A program made the translations under genes and the position numbers. A model generated the notes under the pieces. It worked only from the letters and a program-made list of their open reading frames with translations, searched no databases and was not told the DNA's origin. A stretch of 64,000 bases of DNA, taken from contig NC_052358.1 in the NCBI RefSeq assembly GCF_009727055.1, positions 40,708,894 to 40,772,893 on the forward strand, written 5' to 3'. Within the stretch, counting starts at the first letter, position 1; each line of letters opens with the position of its first letter. The DNA comes from Benincasa hispida. Its lineage: Eukaryota; Streptophyta; Magnoliopsida; Cucurbitales; Cucurbitaceae. Below, in pieces: positions 1 to 12,228 of this stretch.

Positions 1-692
1 CTCGCTCGCACGTGGAAAAGACCCATTTTTATTTCCCTTCTCATCAGTCTCGCTCTTATTGATCTCGCTCTTCCTTTCCTCACACAATCTTGCCAAGTAT
101 CCGATATCAACAATCGTTCTCCTTAGAGCTGCTCGTATGAACTCATCGTATCGGAGAAGAAGAAGACACAACGGAGAAGAAGTCGAAGAAGAAGAAGATG
201 TAGCGGAAGAAGTTAGAGAAGAAGTTGAGAGAAAGACAGAGGAAAAAGATGATACATAAGAAATTCCCTAGTTTATTGGATTTGGCATATGGATGACTAA
301 AAAATTAGACAAAAAATGCAAAATGCCCCAGTTTTTAAAGAAAATGTCAAATGACCCTTTGCTGACGTCAAATTGGGGTAAAATTGCAAAAATATATTCG
401 CACGCACGTAGAAAAACAATCTCGCTCGTCTCGTTCTCGCTCTCGCTCTCGCTCGCACGTGGAAAAGACCCATTTTTCTTTCCCTTCTCATCAGTCTCGC
501 TCTCATTAATCTCGCTCTTCCTTTCCTCACACAGTCCAAGTACCCGATATCAACAATCGCTCTCCTTAGAGCTGCTGTATGAACTCATCGTGTCGGAGAA
601 GAAGAAGACACATTGGAGAAGAAGTCGAAGAAGAAGAAGATGTAGTGGAAGAAGTCAGAGAAGAAGTTGAGAGAAAGGCAGAGGAAAAAGAA
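1..692. repeat. Direct duplication (about 245 bp, two copies)
   Basis: Positions 1-253 and 448-692 are near-identical copies. Each opens with a CT-rich stretch (ctcgctcgcacgtgg) and ends in GAAGAAGAAG-rich sequence. The spacer at 260-445 holds an AT-rich piece that recurs, inverted and diverged, around 780-840. Open frames across the copies are Lys/Glu/Arg/Ser-rich low-complexity translations with no recognisable domain, so I do not call genes. Copy one may begin before the window. Confidence 0.75.
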
Positions 693-843
693 AAAGAGAA
701 AGAAAAGAAAAAAAAATATGGAGAAGAAAACAAGAAAGCAAGGGCAATGTTGTACTTTCACGTGATCATGACATCATCAAAGGGTTACTTAACTTTTTTA
801 AAAAAATTTGGGTCATTTGACATTTGTGTACTTCCACGTCATC

Positions 844-867
844 ATGACTTTTTTTTTTTTTTTTTTT
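844..867. repeat. Poly-T tract
   Basis: A run of about 20 T. It could be the reverse-strand poly-A tail of a retroposed sequence, but no such element is recognisable next to it. Confidence 0.5.
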
Positions 868-894
868 TTAATGAGTCTTTTGCATAGAGTTGAC

Positions 895-1325
895 AGAATT
901 TCGTCAGGTCCCCATGATCGAGGCGGGGAATCCTTGGTGATAAGGTCAAATTGGGGACCCCTTTAGGGTCCCCGAACTAGAGATGGGACAGGGATGGGGA
1001 GGATATCCCCGCCTTGTCCCCATCCCTGACTCTGTCTCGATTAGGTTTATATATATATATATATATTAGGTATTTAACTTTTTATATTTAGCCTAGTTTT
1101 TAATTTTGTCCAATCAAAGCTCAACTAAAGTGTCCAAACCCAAACCAAATAGAATTTTAGGAATTTTTTTTTTAAAAAAAGTTCCCATGGGAAACAAAAG
1201 GAAAAATGGAGAATGAGTCTCCGTAGACACCCGTTTCCCCGATAGGGAATCCTCGCCCCCGTCCTCACCTTTCAAATGGCGGAGACGGGGTAAAATCCCT
1301 CCACGGGGATGGGAACCCTCCAAGC
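895..1325. repeat. G/C-rich 'gggatggggacgggg' repeat element
   Basis: In an AT-rich setting this stretch holds many variants of ggggatggggagg and, further on, cccgtccccatccc, around a central (TA)n and AT-rich core. The G-rich and C-rich ends could pair, as in a foldback or MITE-like element. A related fragment lies at 15846-16010. Similar tracts are scattered in many plant genomes. I cannot assign a transposon superfamily or exact ends. Confidence 0.45.
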
Positions 1326-2200
1326 CTTCTTTTACACAATTATCTCTAGTTTATTCGGTAAAGAAGGAGTCATAATTGGAATGAAAAAAAAAAAGTCAAA
1401 CTTACATTTGCATATAAGGCAAATATTGAGATAAAACCTTTGCCTGACTTTTATTACCCTACACAACCAACTTTGAGACATAGATTGGTGAGTTGTCAAC
1501 CAAGTATTCACTGAGCTATCGATTAAAATGGGTGGATTGAATATTTTGAGCTTTGTAGTTTTACGAAAATCACTCTAATTAACATCCTTGGCCATTCGTC
1601 ACCTTCCCTTCTTCAACTAGAAATTCCCATTTTCCACCTCCTTCCTCGTTGCCAAACTCCCCAAGAAATTTAGGAAGAAATGTAAGAGGCACGAAAGCCC
1701 TAGAACCAAGTGAAAAATAGTCAAGTACTTTCTTTAACTTAGGTTTTTTTTTTTTTGGTTTTTACAAGTTTATTGTGATATTTGATGCATTTTTATATTG
1801 AATCGTAGAAATCGAGACGGGAAGTGTAATTAGAAGAATTTTATAGATAATTGAAGAAAAGAGCTTTAAGAAAGACAAAATGGTCCTAAGACATAAACAG
1901 ATGCTAAAACAAGTGGAATCTCAGCAATTCGAGCGCTGCTAAACAGGTAGTACCACACCACTATGAAAATTTTTCAAGACATCTATTTTTTGAACAACAT
2001 CGTGACACCACTTTATAGCGTCTTGAGGTTCAAACTCTATTAAATTTGTTGTTTCTTCATAGTTTAGAGTATCGAATGTTAGGGTTTTGGAGGCCGAGAG
2101 AGAATGGTCTAAGTCAAATTCAAAGGTGAAGGATTATGAGGTTCAATGCAGAAGTAGAGATTGATCCCAATTTTAATTTCATAGAAAAGTAAATTATAGA
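1326..2200. other. Intergenic, nothing recognised
   Basis: AT-rich sequence without a sustained open frame, clear repeat or transposon terminus. Confidence 0.5.
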
Positions 2201-3980
2201 GAAACAGAGTTATGCATTCTATATAATTTTATAGCATGCAATAAACAAAAATAGTGAAGGAATTCGGGTTTGGATTACTTACCCTTGAAGTCACATGTCT
2301 TCATAAATTCCTTCTTCTACCGGTCATCAATTCTCCTCAAACCAAAAACAACAATCCAAGATGGCCACCATCAAGATGTAATCCTCTGTATTCTCCCGAG
2401 AGTAGGATGAGAATAACAAGAGTGTGTGGGTTCTATTTATTTTGTGAGAGGAAGAAATATTTAGAAGAGAGAACTTAGTTTCTGTATGTTCTTGATAGGA
2501 GATCAAGAAGAGTAGCCCAGAGTTCAAAGACCTTCTCTGCGTAAAAAACCAGGAAAAAGAATATGGTAAGAAGTAACCTCCCACTCACACGTTCTTATAT
2601 GGTAAGAAGTAACCTCCCACTCACACGTTCTTCTCTGAGAGTATTAAGGGGAAGGAAATTGTACTTCACTTCCTTTAATTTAAAATTAAATTAAAATTAT
2701 TTTAATAAATAGTGTATATATATATATATATATATATAACTGTATGTTATATCACATATAATACATAACCTATAGTTTACATTATATCAAATAAAATATA
2801 ATCTATAGTTTTAAAATTCTCAATAATTCATGGCATTTAATATAAATCAAATTCATATTAAATTTAATCATATGAATGTCATCCATATAATCAGTATTTG
2901 AATCATATTCAAATATTTAATTTCTCTCAAAGTAAAATTTATATTATAATCTATCAAATACATTATATTCATTATATCACATATAATTAATATAAATTAA
3001 TTATATCATATAAATTAATCCCTTAATTAATTGAACAATTGAAATTAATAAAAAATTAATTCTCTATAATCTCTCTTGAGCTACAGAAAGGTCTTATGAA
3101 CTTATAGATTGAAGTTCCAATGATACTTGGATAGTTAATTAAACTTTTTTAATTAAATTATCTAACATCCATTAACTATCGACCACTCCATGAAAAACCG
3201 ATAGCTGCATTCTTCGCACTAAAAATATATTTTACTGTCCATTGGATATAACCAGTCAACAGTGCGATAACCTTTCACAAATTGTGCAACTGGGCCAAAA
3301 CAACCATTTTGCCCCTATAGTTACATTTAAATCTTTAAGTACCACTAATCCCTCTAATGAACAATAAGTCATAGTCGAACTATGATCAAACACTTCTTGG
3401 ACCAAGAGTGAGTGTGACGCCACATTATTCAAGCCCTAGAATCAACACTTAAGAGAGCAATTTATTTGTTTACCCCGACATTAAGGAAAGAGTGAATTTT
3501 GTCTTATGTAGTTATGTTTCTAGCTCCCAAAAAATGGTAAGCATATTGAGTCCGTGAATTAGTCACTCTCACTCATGCAAATCAAAGGACCACCTTTATA
3601 GGTAGGAGGAGTTCACAACTCACTCAGAATACACGTCATGTCACCTATGGTCATCCTGGTGAAATATAAGTCTCTACTATTAACGATGTTATAGAATGAC
3701 ACTATTCATTTTGTGGTCCGGTCTTATACAAACTCTTTTGTATAGAACAGACTCACTCACATGTCTCTACATGGATGATTAGGATCAGATCATTTGTAGA
3801 ACTTTACAACAATTGTAACACCTACAAAGCGGGTTGTATTCGTAGTGTTATCAAAATAAGGTAATGCTACTAAATGTTGAATAAAATACCCAAAATTTTA
3901 TTAAATAAATAAACTGTTTATACATTATAATTAAAAACTACATGACCCACGAGATTTAGAGCCAACCCCAACAAAACGTT
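2200..3980 (-). mobile_element. Minus-strand LTR of a retrotransposon (family also at 16.6 and 43.2 kb)
   Basis: Read on the minus strand from about 3975, this matches the plus-strand LTR at 43192-43848 in order: the opening ctctaaatctcgtg-type words, the gttacaa and 'acaaagagtttgtat' block, the 'tcaccaggatgacca' block and the 'aggtgatcctttga' block. It also matches 16632-18300 on the minus strand. No PBS or coding sequence adjoins it, so a solo or truncated LTR is most likely. It contains a (TA)n microsatellite (about 2715-2738) and a 36-bp tandem duplication (2561-2632). The low-coordinate end is uncertain. Confidence 0.6.
2561..2632. repeat. 36-bp tandem duplication
   Basis: Two perfect copies of a unit beginning atatggtaagaag and ending cacacgttctt, at 2561-2596 and 2597-2632, inside the minus-strand LTR. 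Confidence 0.85.
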
Positions 3981-4739
3981 CTTTGGTATTGGATAGACGA
4001 TTCGAGAGCATTGGAGGGTCGATTCTACCTTGCTTTTCCTTTTGTGTCTTCAATTTTTCTTTGTATCGTCTTTTTATTCTAATGATAGCTTTGTCTAGGA
4101 AGCCATGCTCGATTGATCTTTTCTTGGTCTAAGGCTAAATGTAGTCGGATTATTTTTAAGCACTATAGTGGATCTTGTTTTCGATTATTATTGATACTTT
4201 TTGGCATGATTGATCTAATGTATTTTGAATGTTTGTAAATAATTTGAATGAATTCTTGATCTATAATCTGATTGTAACAAGAAGATTTAGGTTAGATCAT
4301 GCACGTTAAACTAGTGTTTGACTATATTAGTATTATAGGAGAAAAATATAGAGATTGTTGATGAAGAGTTTCAATGATGGCTTAATTTAATTAGTTTCAA
4401 GAGATCATGAATTAGTAATTAAATAAACGAAAAAGTTGATTTTGAAAGAAGCGATAAAATACTTCTAAATCTAGGTGTCGTGTTAATTGATTCAAAAGGT
4501 AAACAATTGATCCATTAATGAAATCTATACCAATGACATCTCCTTGTTGAAAGTACTCATACTTGATCATTTTAAATTATTTCTTTAATTTTAGATTAAT
4601 TTATATTAAAGTCCGTTCCCTAAATAAAATTGGAATGATCTCTACGTAGTTAAAAGAATTGAAATCGATGTGTTGAAGATGATACTCGTTCATGGTTGTT
4701 TTAACTATATTATATTTTGATACGTGTGTTGAGCGACAT
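3981..4739. other. Intergenic, nothing recognised
   Basis: AT-rich, with no coding or transposon signature visible to me. Confidence 0.4.
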
Positions 4740-4965
4740 CACCAAACTTGTCCCTCAAACCGAATTCCTTTTGCAGGTTACTTTTTAAGTCGAAGGATTT
4801 CCTCTCCAAGTAGCCGGAGCACAATCTTCGTCTTGATGAAGTCGACAAGCTCTATCGCGATCTCGGTTTCCCGGGAGCTTGCAAAGTTGCTTGATCTATT
4901 TAAAACACCATTTTCTTCTTTTCATCCTGACAATGTGATAATGTGGTTCAGATTTACGGAGTTCA
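4740..4965 (+). pseudogene. Possible unidentified gene fragment
   Basis: This stretch is much richer in G and C than its surroundings. One plus-strand frame reads PEHNLRLDEVDKLYRDLGFP after an in-frame stop, which looks like a real charged helix-forming peptide. The longest open frame here is a different, Ser-rich frame (4692-4994) that I consider a shadow. I do not recognise the family. The fragment ends where the copia LTR starts at about 4966, so it may be host sequence cut by the element or a captured fragment. Confidence 0.25.
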
Positions 4966-5274
4966 TGGAGGATTATGGACTCCATGGAGTTTGATATTTA
5001 TAGTGAAAGAATGGAAAATTTTGGTGAATATTTGAGACATAAAAATGTATTTGATTGTGTATATTAAATTCATTGTTTAGAAACTTTCAAATTGGATTGA
5101 AACTTCAAATTACGATGATGTTTTATGTACAAATTTAACATGTTTGAAAGTCAAATTTGTAGTTTCTTTAATTTGAATGAGTTATATTTGATTTTTTGAA
5201 GTAACAAGTTAAATTTGACAAATGTTTCACTTTTTGTATTTATTTGATTTTATTTTCCATTTTAGAGAGTTACT

Positions 5275-6745
5275 ATGGACTCGTTTGATAACATTCTCGT
5301 TTCTTATTTCCTATTTCTTGTTATTGTTTCTTGTTTCTTGTTTTTTAAGAACTAGAAATAAGAATATTTTTAATAATTGTTTATGTTTCTTGTTTCTTGA
5401 AAAAAACTAAAACAGAAACTTGTTTGATAACCATTTCTTGTTTCTTGGTTCATGTATTTTTTTTATTATATTTTCTCTTATTTTATAGTTAAATATAATT
5501 TAATTATGAAAAATAAAAATATAAAACATGCATCAATGTATTAAAAAATAATTAAAAAATATTTACATTATCAAATGCAAATAAAAATTATAAAAAATTC
5601 TGCATTATCAAATCCAAATAAGTCTCAATACAAAATTAACAATAGTAATACAGTTATTGTTTTATCTTTCAAATGTTTCTCAAGTTTGATATGTGATAAT
5701 ATTTTTCACTTGAGTTATTCGTCTTAAATGATGTTGATTCAAGTCAAAATTAATTATATTATTATGTAATGTTGTGGTTGTAAAATATTAAACTTAAGCT
5801 AAATGAATGTCTTATTGAACACAATTTATATCTTGTAAAATTCTAGTTTGTTTCAAATACTAAAATATTAAAATTAAAATGATATATAACCATGCATATT
5901 GCAAAATTTAAAACTCAAAATTTAAAATAAAAAATTTAATATATCGATATATTTAAAATTTAAAAATTATATAAATCTAAATATTGAAAATTTTAAAATT
6001 CAAAATAAAAATAAAAATAAATATAGCAAAATAATATATAAATATGTATATTGAAAAATTTAAAACTTAAAATTATTTAAAATTTTTTAGGGATGTTTTC
6101 AAATATAAGAAAAATGAACTAAATATTTATAAATATCGCAAAATTTCACTGTCTATTTGCGATAGACATTTATGTCTATGTATGTCATGATAGACATAGA
6201 TAATAATATATCGTGGTCTACCGTAGTCTATTATAGATAGACTATGATACTTTGCTATTATTTATATATATATTCATCAATTTTGTCATTTAAAATAATA
6301 TTCCAAAACTGAAAATTAAAGTAATCTATAAATTTAGATATGGGAGAATTTTAAAATTGAAAATTAAAATAAAGTATAAATATAAGAACATTTGTTTTTC
6401 TTTTTTAAATTAATAAAGAAAATGTATAAAATATAAAAGATAGGAATAAAATAAAAGAAATATGAAAAAACTGAAATAAAAATGCCTTAACTGGGATTTT
6501 GATCACATGACATAAAGATGAAAATAATGATTTGTACATGCACGTCTACAAATAGACCAATAATGAATTCTAATTCAAAAAGGATAAAGGAAACAACTTT
6601 ATATGAAAGAGAAACAAAACGGGGTTGTAGTTTCTCAAATTTGGTCCTATTCTTAGAAACGTTTCTTGAAATTTAGAAACAAGAAACGGGATGAGTTATC
6701 AAACAAGTCTGTTTCTAAAAAAATAAAAAACGAGAACATGAAATA
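5275..6745. mobile_element. MITE-like insertion within the copia LTR
   Basis: The uninterrupted LTR at 14.06-14.8 kb reads gagagttattaagttacta, whereas this copy reads gagagttacta followed by about 1.47 kb and then agttgctagtctatgg. The left end has ctcgtttgataacattctcg and a second 'acttgtttgataacc' at about 5420. The right end has gagttatcaaacaagtctg, so termini are inverted copies of a GTTTGATAAC core flanked by cgtttctt. The interior is about 80% A+T with no coding frame. A single diverged end of the same type lies at 56640-56805. The superfamily is not determined. Confidence 0.6.
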
Positions 6746-6984
6746 AGTTGCTAGTCTATGGATAACAACTTGGTTATTCATTTGTAGCATCCCATTCCAA
6801 ATTGAAGATTTCTCTCTTTTCTTTCTCTCTCTCTTTTGATCTTGTCTTAAGTTGAGAGCAAGTATCCAAGAGTTCTGTCAGATTCGAGTAATTCGAGGTG
6901 CAATTTTATTGGAGTTAGCCATTAATCCTCCTGAGACGATTACTATAGTCTGCTTACAGCTTGTGCAAAACTAATAATTGTCCT

Positions 6985-7430
6985 CAGAATAATGCTTATC
7001 AGAAGCATGCCACGACTACATTTTGAGTCTCCAAAGGGTTTGAGGTTCTTTCAAGTCTTTGACTATTTCCATATCAAAGCTTTGTTACATAATTTAGCTT
7101 AATTTTGAGTCTGAATATTATACATTTAGTGTACTATTTCTATTGAGGTGTAATTAGTTTGCTAGTGTATTCAGTTCATATACACATTTATCAATTTTCT
7201 CCCAACAATCTAAGGAAATTATCAGAAGCACGCCACGACTACATTTTGAGTCTCCAAAGGGTTTGAGGTTCTTTCAAGTCTTTGACTATTTCCATATCAA
7301 AGCTTTGTTATATAATTTAGCTTAATTTTGAGTATGAATATTATACATTTAGTGTACTATTTCTATCGAGGTGTAATTAGTTTGCTAGTGTATTCAGTTC
7401 ATATATACATTTATCAATTTTCTCCCAACA
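6985..7430 (+). repeat. 223-bp tandem duplication within the LTR
   Basis: The block from 'tatcagaagca(t/c)gccacga' to 'caattttctcccaacaatc' occurs twice with an offset of 223 bp and few differences. The related LTR at 14 kb has it once, so this is a later duplication. Confidence 0.85.
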
Positions 7431-7524
7431 ATCTAAGGCAATTAACATCTGAACTAATTGTTGCAAACTTCTCTGCCAAAATCGCTATTTCTTATATGAT
7501 GGATCACCCATTGTCAAGTCTCAT

Positions 7525-8090
7525 GCTTAAAAACTAGAGAAGTTCAAAGGAGACAACTTCAAGAGATGGAAATAGAAGATGATCTTCTATCTCACCACAC
7601 GAATCTTGCCCACATTTTAAAGGAAGATTTCCCAATTACCCCACCAGAAGATGTAATTCCTAAAATGAAAGTTACGAAGCATTCATGGATATATTCGAAC
7701 TTCCTATGTTGTAATTACATACTTAATGGTCTTGAAGATACTTTGTATAATGTTTATTACAATACCTACAATACATCAAAACTATTGTTGGAGGCATTAG
7801 ACAAGAAGTACAAGTTGGAAGATGCTGGTACTAAGAAATTCCTTATGGAAAAGTTTTTAGATTACAGGATGGATGATACCAAGTTAGTAGTCAATAAAAT
7901 GGAAGAACTGCAAATTATCATCAATGATTTGCAAAGTGAAGGATGAGATATCAATGAATCATTCCAAGTTGTTGCTATGATTGAGAAGTTGCTTCCTTCT
8001 TGGTAGATTGATACTGGTGTTACTAGGCACATTTATAAAGAATCCATGATGTCTAACTTCACTACACAATTCATTGTGATATGAGCTCTT
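7525..8090 (+). pseudogene. gag: Copia gag and start of protease, degenerate
   Basis: The first frame reads KLEKFKGDNFKRWK, the usual N-terminal gag motif of Ty1/copia, then hits a TAG where Gln is expected. A one-base shift moves the frame to 7566-7946, which carries a gag-like helical region (LAHILKEDFPIT, LLEALDKKYKLED, LMEKFLDYRMDD). A stop at 7944 interrupts it before FQVVAMIEKLLPSW. At about 8008 IDTGVTRH resembles the copia protease active site (D-S/T-G-A). Everything after that is lost. It lies 95 bp downstream of the 5' LTR in the same orientation, as in an intact element. It is not functional. Confidence 0.75.
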
Positions 8091-8219
8091 TGTTCGGTTG
8101 GGTGGCCAACCAACCTACATCTTTTACTTTATCTCTAGTTTCTTTACATGAACATTTTAGTCTACTTTCTTTATTTATCTGGATCCCCAATGTGGTGATT
8201 ACTGCTCATTATTGAATCA

Positions 8220-8870
8220 AATCATCCTAAAGCATCGGTGGGACACGATAGTTCCCCGTTGGCCCAATACTTGCTCGAGTGGTCCCGATAAGCAGTGTAA
8301 TTGTCTGATAGAGCCCGGTAAGCGACCATTAGGCCGGTAGAAGCCCGATAGGCGCCGAAGTAGGCTGATAGAGCCCGGTAAGCATTGTTATGTCCCGAAA
8401 AGCCTCGATAAGTATCTGAATTACTCGGTAGGCCTCGATAGAGGGTTATATAAGTCTGTTTTGGCCCAACGAAGGGTCAGAACTCGTCCTGGTGAAGTTT
8501 CGAAGCGATGTAGAAGTGTGAGGGACGTGTTGTTGGGAACCAAGCTGACGAAGTGTGATGCGACGTTGCATTGTGATGACCTTAGCCTCATATATGGGCA
8601 AGGTCGAGCCTCAGGACTTGGCCTAGAGTAGAGGCAAGTCGGCTAGAGTCGCACATGAGGGAAAATACATATACGGGTGACGTGTATGGCCGAATGTTCA
8701 ATTCCGCATGAGTTCAGTTTGATCGAGGATGGAATAACCTACCTAAGGTCCAACGAAGCTTCAAAGAGTCAAACAAAAAAGTGAATTGGGACTTGAGCAT
8801 CTCTTAAGGCTGACCATGATCATGGGTAAATCATGGTGTCGCACGGTTGGAGAAGTATGACCGTGACATT
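8220..8870. mobile_element. LTR-like fragment with degenerate cccgataagc repeats
   Basis: A GC-richer block with repeated variants of cccgataagc, cccggtaagc and gcctcgataag spaced roughly 25-40 bp apart (about 8265-8445). A TATA-like 'gttatataag' follows at about 8440. GC-rich repeats upstream of a TATA-like box resemble a gypsy LTR, but no termini or coding sequence confirm it. Confidence 0.4.
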
Positions 8871-8871
8871 T

Positions 8872-8872
8872 G

Positions 8873-8923
<51 letters not shown>

Positions 8924-8955
8924 TGTATGTATGTATGTATGTATGTATGTATATG

Positions 8956-8988
<33 letters not shown>

Positions 8989-9120
8989 ATATATGTATAT
9001 ATATGTATGTGTGTGTACATATCTATATATTTACGTACATATACATATATATATATCTATATATGTACTACATATACATATATATATATATATATATATG
9101 TATGTATATATATATGTATA
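8872..9120. repeat. Compound microsatellite (TA)n/(TATG)n
   Basis: Long runs of TA and TATG with interruptions. Open frames on both strands here are alternating Tyr/Ile/Cys/Val translations of the repeat and are not genes. It directly abuts the CACTA-like terminus to its right. Confidence 0.95.
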
Positions 9121-9159
9121 ATCTTTCAATAACAAAACAATGACAAACATTTAATATCG

Positions 9160-9479
9160 GAAAATTACTAACAAAAAGTAGGTGAAAAATCGACATTAAA
9201 GATGATGTTCAATATCGGTTGAAAATCGACATTAAAGATGGCTTTCTATGTCGGTCGAAAACCGACATTGAAAGCGACTTTCTATGTCGGTCGAAAATCG
9301 ACATTAAAGGTGACTGGCATTGAAATGTTGGTCATGTATAATGTCAGTTTAAAATCGACATTAAAGACAACCGATATTGAAGACTTTTAATAACATGATC
9401 TTCGATGTCAGTTTTTAACCGACCTTATATACCTATAAATTCAGTTTTATACTGACATTAAAGCTCTAATTTTGTAGTG
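9160..9479 (-). mobile_element. Right terminus of a CACTA (En/Spm-like) transposon
   Basis: The end reads ttttgtagtg, whose reverse complement CACTACAAAA is a typical CACTA terminal inverted repeat. Immediately inside are at least six copies of a palindromic subterminal unit built on cgacattaaag and atgtcggt(c/t)gaaaa, spaced about 45 bp apart. These are the usual transposase-binding repeats of the superfamily. No left end or transposase is present, and the inner side runs into the microsatellite, so this is a truncated element. Confidence 0.65.
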
Positions 9480-10014
9480 CGATCTAGGGGAGCTCTAATA
9501 CTGAGAATGTTAGAGTGTAAGCAGATGACACAAAGAGATATGAGATTTAGAACTTAGAAATAGGACTATCACGTCACCTTAGAAATACGAGATGTCATAC
9601 GATAAAGAAACAAAATTTAAATTGATCTAAGATCCAACTAACCATGGAAACATTAGCATTAGCTGCTTAGAACTCCTAAAGGGACTTGACACAAGACCGA
9701 ATAAGTGTAGTACTCTGTCCATGCATAACTCATTATGCTGGTCTAATACGACCACATTACTTAAGGAATATCACTCGAAAGGTCAAAACGTTGTTACCTT
9801 GTCCGATTACCATTGTTTATTATTTTAAGTTTTTCACTCACTACCATTATATAAACTTTTTATTGGTTACCTTGGTTTCATTGGTCCATAGTCATAATCA
9901 ACTTAAAAATCAACCTAGCCTTGTGGAATTGGACACTTGGAATACTCCAAGTTTATTATTTTATTGATAGTGTATGCTTTCATTGCGACCTCAGTTATCC
10001 ATAACTTTTTGCCA
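9480..10014. other. Intergenic, nothing recognised
   Basis: Unremarkable sequence between the CACTA terminus and the gypsy-type LTR, without supported genes. Confidence 0.4.
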
Positions 10015-11425
10015 TGTCACACCCCCTCCCAGATTACCCTTCTTAATCCAGAAGTGAATGTGACGATAGTAGTTACTACCCTTTTTGTGACACTTACTGT
10101 CTAACTAACATCCTTAACCTGCTTAGATCCCTGGAATACATATACAACATTCACCAAACTAATGAAACTTTAAAAATAACCTTAGAACATCAGGGATCAA
10201 CAACAACATAATTACATCATATTAACACATACAAAGTTCAGCTGTCCCAATATTCTTTACTAGTCCCTAATATGAGCAACACATATGTACAGACATTTAC
10301 AGAATAAACATCTAAACCTTCTCTAGACTTCGGACTTTTAACTGGAGTCCTTGAGTGGCAGAGCAGGATGACAGCTAACCTCTGGAGAGATGACCACTAT
10401 CTGGGAAAAGAAAAACATTTGAAAGAATGAGCTACTCGCCTAGTGAGTGACTTAATAAAAACATAAATCTCATGCTTAAACTGAAAGCTCGAAAACATAA
10501 TACTGGAACTAAAATATGCCAAGCAAACATGTACATAAAACTTTTAAAACCATTGTATTTGAAAACTGAATCTTAGTTGAGAATGAACATCCATCGCTTT
10601 AATTCTCAATGCCAAACCATGGCCAGAAGAGACCCCTACTTCGACCACTTCATACTGAACTATGGCTAGGAGAGACTCCTACGTCGATCTCTTTATTGAA
10701 CTACCTATATGCACATGGAGTTTTCTAAGTACCGTCAACACCTTAGGTACATTTACTTAGATACCTTCCTTACCTTAAGTATCCGACTCACTTAAGCTAT
10801 CAAGTTCTCGAAGAGTATTAAAAAGAATAGTTTTCAAATATAGCATATAAATCTCTTTAGGAAACCTTCTCTACCTTCAGTATCCTTTCTTATTGTGTTT
10901 AGGAATACCAACACATATACTTTGATAACCTTAGGTATTTAAAGCATAGTACATCAAGCTTCATTCAACCTTAGCTTTAACACTAACGCATGCTCCATAA
11001 CATTAAGAGCACATATACTTTAAAACATAATACAAATACTTGTAATATAAACATGTCATAGAATCTCCTTTTGAAGACTACCATGGTTCAACCATTATAC
11101 CAAAGCATATTTCATAAACTTTGTAACTAGCATGCATTTATAAACTTTAGAGAAATGCGTTGCTTGGAACTTCTTGTAAAATAACCAACATAAAGGTAAA
11201 TGTCAATAAAACATGGATTATTAAAATATTTATAAATCATTTATAGTCACTCACAGCTCGTTGGGCTCTTAAACAGTTTATATGCCTCTCCTAACTCTTC
11301 TTAGCATGAAAGGACATAATCCGCTGTTAGATTCCTTAGAATTCTCAGCAAAATGCTTCAAGTAGCTCGCTTACTCATGAAACTTTCACCAATAAAACAA
11401 CATTACATAGTAAGATGATCATCAT

Positions 11426-11600
11426 GAGCGAGATCATCCTCATGAGCGAGATTTACCACTTCTAGCGAGATTTGTGACTTCTAGCGAGATTTGTGACTTT
11501 CCAGCGAGGTTTGTGACTTTTTCAGCGAGATTTGTGACTTCTAGCGAGATTTGTAACTTTCCAGCAAGATTTGCATCCTTAGCAAGATCCTTTTCTTCCT
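11426..11600. repeat. Tandem repeat of agcgagatttgtgactt
   Basis: About eight imperfect copies of a roughly 20-bp unit (agcgagatttgtgacttct and variants), inside the long minus-strand LTR. The CT-rich words ctcgctcactctcgct follow at 11605-11665. Confidence 0.8.
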
Positions 11601-12228
11601 TAACTCACTCTCACTCTCGCTGACTCTCGCTCATTTTCTTATCTCTCGCTCGCTCTCGCTCACTATGGTGAGCTGCCTGCTTAATCTTCCCAAGCAACTG
11701 CCTGCTTATGCACTGATTCCCTATTCTAATTTCAAAAATTCATAACTCAAATTCTCGGACTCTTTTTAAGAAACTTCATTCTACAAACTTGTTTAGAATT
11801 GAGTAACTTTCTTACTTTCAAAATATTTGCCGAAAATTCTTTGTAATTTGTCCTGGAGATTCCAATCTTCACTTTGAGCTCTGATTAATCCGAGAATCTG
11901 CCCCTTCTGCAAATTCTTCACTTTTTTCTATTCTTCGTGTGAGATCTTTCTCCGGCGAAACAACCTCAAAAACTAGATTCTTTCAGCTTTCGAACGACAC
12001 CGATCTCACTTAATTTGCTCAAGTCATTTTCCAAAACCGAGCTTCTGAAATTCCTTACCCTTTTATACTTCCTTCCGCCTCCCCTATTCAAGGATCAAAC
12101 TGCCACCTCATCCAGCACTTAGTGCTTCCGGCCAATTCCCATTAGTGAGTTTCTTCAATAATTTATTTTTTCTTCCCTTCTTTCATAATAACCTACATTA
12201 GGCCTTTGCCTCATAATATAAATTTAGC

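Larger units (their letters stand above)
4966..7430 (+). mobile_element. Copia 5' LTR carrying an insertion and an internal duplication
   Basis: It starts TGGAGGATTATGG and ends TTTTCTCCCAACA. It aligns along its length with 14055-14815, which starts TGAGGGATTTATGG and ends TTTTCTCCCCACA. Compared with that 761-bp copy, this one carries an extra block at about 5275-6745 and a 223-bp tandem duplication (about 6985-7207 and 7208-7430). Removing both gives nearly the same length as the other copy. A gag remnant follows at once, so this is a 5' LTR. No intact PBS is visible, and the five bases before it do not match the five after the 14.8-kb copy. Confidence 0.65.

Noticed and set aside
59..887. 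Lys/Glu/Arg-rich open frames in the duplicated block
   Set aside because: Low-complexity translation of GAAGAA repeats, with no domain and different frames open in the two copies.
8820..9143. Overlapping 66-99 codon open frames on both strands
   Set aside because: They translate the (TA)n/(TATG)n microsatellite into alternating Tyr/Ile/Met/Cys/Val and have no protein character.
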